A stretch of DNA of 64,000 bases, from assembly GCA_012932865.1 (NCBI GenBank), contig SAXG01000001.1, forward strand, positions 2,097,693 through 2,161,692, given 5' to 3'. This DNA comes from Amylostereum areolatum. Its lineage: Eukaryota; Basidiomycota; Agaricomycetes; Russulales; Stereaceae. The position numbers were made by a program, and so were the translations under genes. The notes beneath the pieces were generated by a model, which did no database searches, was not told where the DNA came from, and was given only the letters and a program-made list of their open reading frames with translations. Shown piece by piece: positions 60,001 to 64,000 of the stretch (positions are counted from its first letter, which is position 1; every line of letters starts with the position of its first letter).

Positions 60001-63000
60001 TCAAAAGTCATCAACGGCGGCAAACCCAGAAGACGTTTTGGCCCGTCCTCTGGTACTCTTCCCTTTGCCCCGTCCTCCGCGGCCGCGTTTCGACGACCCT
60101 CGTGTTGAAGATGAGCGCCTCTGCTTTCCACCACCCCCTTCGCCACCTTCTCCGGGACAATCTGTGGACAATGTAAAGGAGACGGGTACGGTAAAACCCA
60201 CAGTCGCACGCACCTCGACTGTAGTGACCCTCTTGGTTGCATTTGAAGCATTGGACACCTGTCGCGCCCTGCTTCGTTGATGTCTTGGACCGTTTGTTTC
60301 CGCTTGATCCCTCGTTCGGGCACGCTATAGTGATCCCCTGTGTAAAAGACTAGACCATGCAAGTGAGGGTGCCAGCGACTTACCGTTTGCCCAATGACCT
60401 TCCTGACCACACTACACAGATTCGAACAATTAACACCAATACCATGGGGTCCTGCTGTCACACTCACCCTGAAACACCCGCCCGTACCCTGACTTTGTCG
60501 AGTTTCCATGCTTTCGCTCCTGCCGGCGGCAACGGGGATAGTCGCCCCGCTCCCGTCATCCCAGGCAAAGAACTTGCATTGCGCTTGTTTCGAACTGGGA
60601 CAACACCAGAAACTCTTGCCCTTGTTGGGTCCATCTTTGGTGACCATCTTCACTATTGCGGTCAAGTCGCACTCGCATCGACGAGGTTCACCTTCCGCCC
60701 CACCAGTCTGAAACGAGGGTCGTGTAAATCAGCCAATGTAGTTCCGAATGGCGAGTCGGAAATACCCACAGTGACCTGGGAGTACGCCCTTTTCGTAGGT
60801 ATCACCGAAGAAACCGGAGTATTCGCCGTAGAGGATCCCTCTTCGTCTGCCCACTGCCAGAACTCGCACTGGTCCCCTGAGTCGCGTGGCTTACCGCATT
60901 TTCGGAACGAGCGTCCTTTGTTAGGACCATCTTTCGAGACCGTCAGCTGGGCGGCTGGTGAAGCACACCAGCAGAATATTTCCGGTTGTTCCGAGACAGC
61001 AGTAGAGGATAGACGGCTGGAACTTGCCCCGGGAGTAGATGTGGAAAGGGATCTTGAGGCAGGTTTGGGATCTGCTTGGCGAGAAGGAGGCGGTCGCGAG
61101 GAAGGGGCGGGCGCAGAGACTGGGGTTGGTGCCGGACGTGAAGCTGGTCGTGGCGCAGGAGGAGGAGGAGGAGGTGGATGAGGTGGTGGTGGTGCTGTTG
61201 ATACAGCGTCGAGGGCATCCCACATGTCTGTCCCAAGGCGTCAATACCTGCAGAATGAAATCATGATAACAAGCTCACCATCGTCGTCTGCTTCAATATA
61301 ACCTTGGCCTGTTGTAGGTATCGGCGCCGGCGCAGATGGCGGAGCAGGTGGAGGAGCAGGAGGGGGGTTCGCCCGTCTAGATCTTGGAGGAGCAGCGATT
61401 GGGGCGGCGCGCGTTGCGCCCCGACCGCGGCCCCTTGCCCCACGGCCTGCACCTGCACCTCCTCCGCCATCTCCGCCATCGCTACTGTCATCGTCGTCAT
61501 TGTTTCTTCCGCCAGCACCACGACCTCCACCGCCACCTCGCCCTCCACGACCCCGACCACCCCGCCCGGCAGCGCCACCGCCTCTCCCTCGTCCATTAGC
61601 ATTGTTTGCAACTTGGCCTTGTCGTTCCAGGTATCTTCGGACGCTCTATCGAGGACATTTGTGTCAGAGCTGAAGGTTGCAAGACTGGGGTGGCGACATA
61701 CGGCGGTGACTTTGGGGAACTCGGCGCGCGCCTTGATGAACATATCCTTATACTGCTCGATATTTTCCTCGAGCATGTCTATTTTTCCCTTAGTACCCTG
61801 GCATATTTCAACCATAGCGCGCTCCGTCTATTAAGCATTCATATAAATAAGCCACTCTCTATATCGACGAGCGGGGGCGGCTTACCATGCGTCGCAGTTG
61901 AGGTTTGCTTAGGCTGCGGTCGAAGCCGATGGCATTGTAACCCTCGATGAGGCCCATACCAAGGGAGGATGGAACAAGATACTTTGTTGCGCCCTCCATA
62001 CGCGCAATCACGTATTCACGGTCGATAATAGTTTCAATATGTTGTGCGATGGTGGCATCAGTCCCTACGAGAGATTGTTAGCACTTCAGCTCTCACCCAC
62101 GAAGATTGGTGGAAGCCTTACCAATGCCATTCTTGTCCATAAGCCCGACTAGATCCGCCTCGGTAAGTAGGGAAGGCTTTGAGGTCTGGCCTTCACGTAA
62201 TTCGCAGATAGACGGAACGAACTCTTCGCCTTCCTGGAAGTCAGGCAGCTCTTTCGTGCTCCATTTATCGTATGGGTATACGTCCAGGTAGTTGCGTTCC
62301 AGTACAATAAGACCTGGTTGCCCCCGTAGGTCAACCTCCTGGAAACAGGATACATTCGCTTACCAGTGGCTGAGAATTCTTCTCTTCCGTAGACAATGTC
62401 GACGGTTGTTTGGAAGCCGAGCGCGTCCTTCGAACAGCATGCAAGAAAGCGCCGAGTGATGAATTCATATACTCTTTTGTCGTCCCCAGCAATGTTGCCA
62501 GCGTGTGCGGTTGGATGAATAGGTGGATGAGCCTGATCGTTATTCTTCCCTCGGCGAGGATTCGCGAAGCCGCCATTTTGAAGACTGTAACGTCATGTGA
62601 GACGAAAAATACACATATCCAGAATGAAAGAGCGTACCCTGTTGCATATTGACCCCACGCAGGATCCACAGTCTGCTTCCCTATCAGACTCATAAAGTCG
62701 AACTGGGGGTCGAACTGGTCTGTTTCCGTGCGAGGGTACGACAAAAAACCATTTTGATACAACTTCTCTGCAATCTGAATGAAATATCAGCATATGGGCA
62801 GACGTAAATGACTGCCCCGTACATCGAGAATCTTCTTGGGAGCCAGCTTGAGAATACGAGAGCCAGCCTTCTGCAGCTCGACTGTGGTGAGAGGAAGAGG
62901 TTTCCTGTAAAGGAAGGTAAGCTACGTCGGCAATGCAGCGCAACTACAAACCATTTTTTCGTGTCTTTCTTGGTAACCCTTGTGACACGGGCAGTCTCAT

Positions 63001-63969
63001 TCAGGAGGGCGTCCTCTAAGCGAATCTGGCAAATAATTTCCTCGTATACGTGGCCATGCTTCCATGTGAAGGGGACTTCCTCTGAATCGTCTTCAGCATC
63101 GCGAGTGATAGCCAGGTAAATGAACCAGAACTTCTCGGGAACGAAAAGCTTGACTTGTTTGTAGCGAGACACGACGAAGCCCAGGGTTGGATATTGACAC
63201 GGTCCTGAGGTCGGAAAGGTGAACATGCCAGTATATGCGCAACACATAGATCTCACCATATGATACCACTTCGGAAATTTGCGGGAAAGTTTGCTGAAGA
63301 GACTTGGTTTGCATACGCGTGAAGGCAGCGCCAATACGGAGGTCAAGGATTATACGCGCATCAACTGCGGCAGCTTGCGCCATATCGAGCTCGACGGGAT
63401 GTTGTGCTGCATGGTGTATTTGTCTGGCCATGCATTCAGTACGACAGCAAACGAGAAGGCTTGAAGCGCTTACTGAGCGATGATAGCACTGAATCGCGCG
63501 CGCTTGACGGTGATGTTACGGTTTGCCTGTCGACAGATTTTCGCAATTTCAGCACCGATGTTCTCGCCTTCTCGATCGCAATCTGTCCAGATCATAAGCT
63601 GCTGGACCTTTTTGGCTTCTGCACTAAGGTTTCGTGCTATGGATTTCTTGTCTGATGCAACGTCGTCGACTATGGGCGCTTCGAACAAGGCAAAAGGATC
63701 GCAAGTATGCCACTTGCGATGACTCTCGGCGAAGTCGTGATGCATGAGATGACCAGCAACACAAGTCACCGTAAACTGAGAGTTTGTCTGAGGGTAGTTG
63801 AAGTCATAGTTCTTGACATAGTTGGTTGCTGTGTTACGCTGTTGGAAGGGCGTCAGCGTTAGGCAGGTTGAAGGGAAGTGTCGCGCACGGTTGTAAATTG
63901 GCCTCCCGAGAGAATCTGACTAATGGATTTTGAGATGGACGGTTTTTCGGCTACGCATAGTACTTTCAT
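60001..63969 (-). CDS. TOP3: DNA topoisomerase III with RGG region, GRF fingers and zinc knuckle
   Basis: Type IA topoisomerase that dissolves recombination intermediates with RecQ (Sgs1/BLM) and RMI1. Start ATG 63969 ('MKVLCVAEKPSISKSISQIL'). The TOPRIM acidic motif is 'IWTDCDREGENIGAEIAKIC' and the nucleophile Tyr lies in 'NGFLSYPRTETDQFDP' (near 62715-62765). Core landmarks: 'PCQYPTLGFVVSRYKQVK', 'ELQKAGSRILKLAPKKILDI', 'HPPIHPTAHAGNIAGDD', 'EADLVGLMDKNGIGTDATIA'. The C-terminal half has a Gly/Arg (RGG) and Pro-rich stretch (about 61320-61620), a GRF finger with 'TVSKDGPNKGRSFRKCGKP', a second with 'VTKDGPNKGKSFWCCPSSKQ', and the CCHC knuckle 'CFKCNQEGHYSRDC'. It stops at 60001. About a dozen exons, no frame shift seen. 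Confidence 0.92.
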
Positions 63970-64000
63970 CGTCCGTATCCCAAGCTTGATAACGAGTGGG

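Overview
This window comes from a nuclear chromosome of a filamentous basidiomycete, most likely an Agaricomycete. The genes are intron-dense, with many introns of about 45-60 nt and GT..AG ends. The F-box-like, HMG-box, HSP20-like and DUF6589-type proteins are typical of that class, and the housekeeping genes (TAF12, AFG1, MDM31, RPL39, FPR2, TOP3) are clearly fungal. All exon joins were made by eye, so exon edges are approximate unless stated.

Layout. 0.3-7.2 kb: a PAQR/Izh-type receptor, TAF12 (minus) and the mitochondrial ATPase AFG1 (plus). 7.6-10.4 kb: two NAD(P)-dependent oxidoreductases, one GRE2-like and one classical SDR. 11-14.6 kb: a Bax-inhibitor/lifeguard membrane protein divergent from a seven-helix GPCR. 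15.6-21.6 kb: an F-box-like protein and two neighbouring HMG-box transcription factors. 24.5-26.7 kb: a long protein ending in an HSP20/alpha-crystallin domain. 29.6-33.6 kb: MDM31 and a basic nuclear-looking protein. 35.2-44.4 kb: a secreted-hydrolase block made of a sedolisin protease and two tandem phospholipase B genes. 45.3-46.1 kb: a 654-bp MITE-like element with 11-bp target-site duplications, beside tRNA-Gly(CCC). 46.6-48.2 kb: RPL39 and an ER FKBP on a shared 179-bp promoter, then a small membrane protein. 48.9-54.7 kb: a RecQ-like helicase and a DUF6589-type protein, tail to tail. 55.1-64 kb: an aldo-keto reductase, an MFS permease and a complete TOP3.

Two general points. First, about twenty conserved exons read correctly only if one extra base is removed, and the shift is always in the same direction. 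This suggests single-base insertion errors in the assembly (or, less likely, widespread decay), so several genes are described across such shifts. Second, the best candidate for an undescribed system is the RecQ-like helicase/DUF6589 pair. It looks like a self-contained two-gene unit, may have degenerate inverted ends, and may be a mobile or selfish element.

No CRISPR array, rRNA gene, viral gene or toxin gene was recognised. About 12-15 kb, mainly 21.6-24.5, 26.7-29.6, 33.6-35.2 and 44.4-46.5 kb, holds no gene that I can support.
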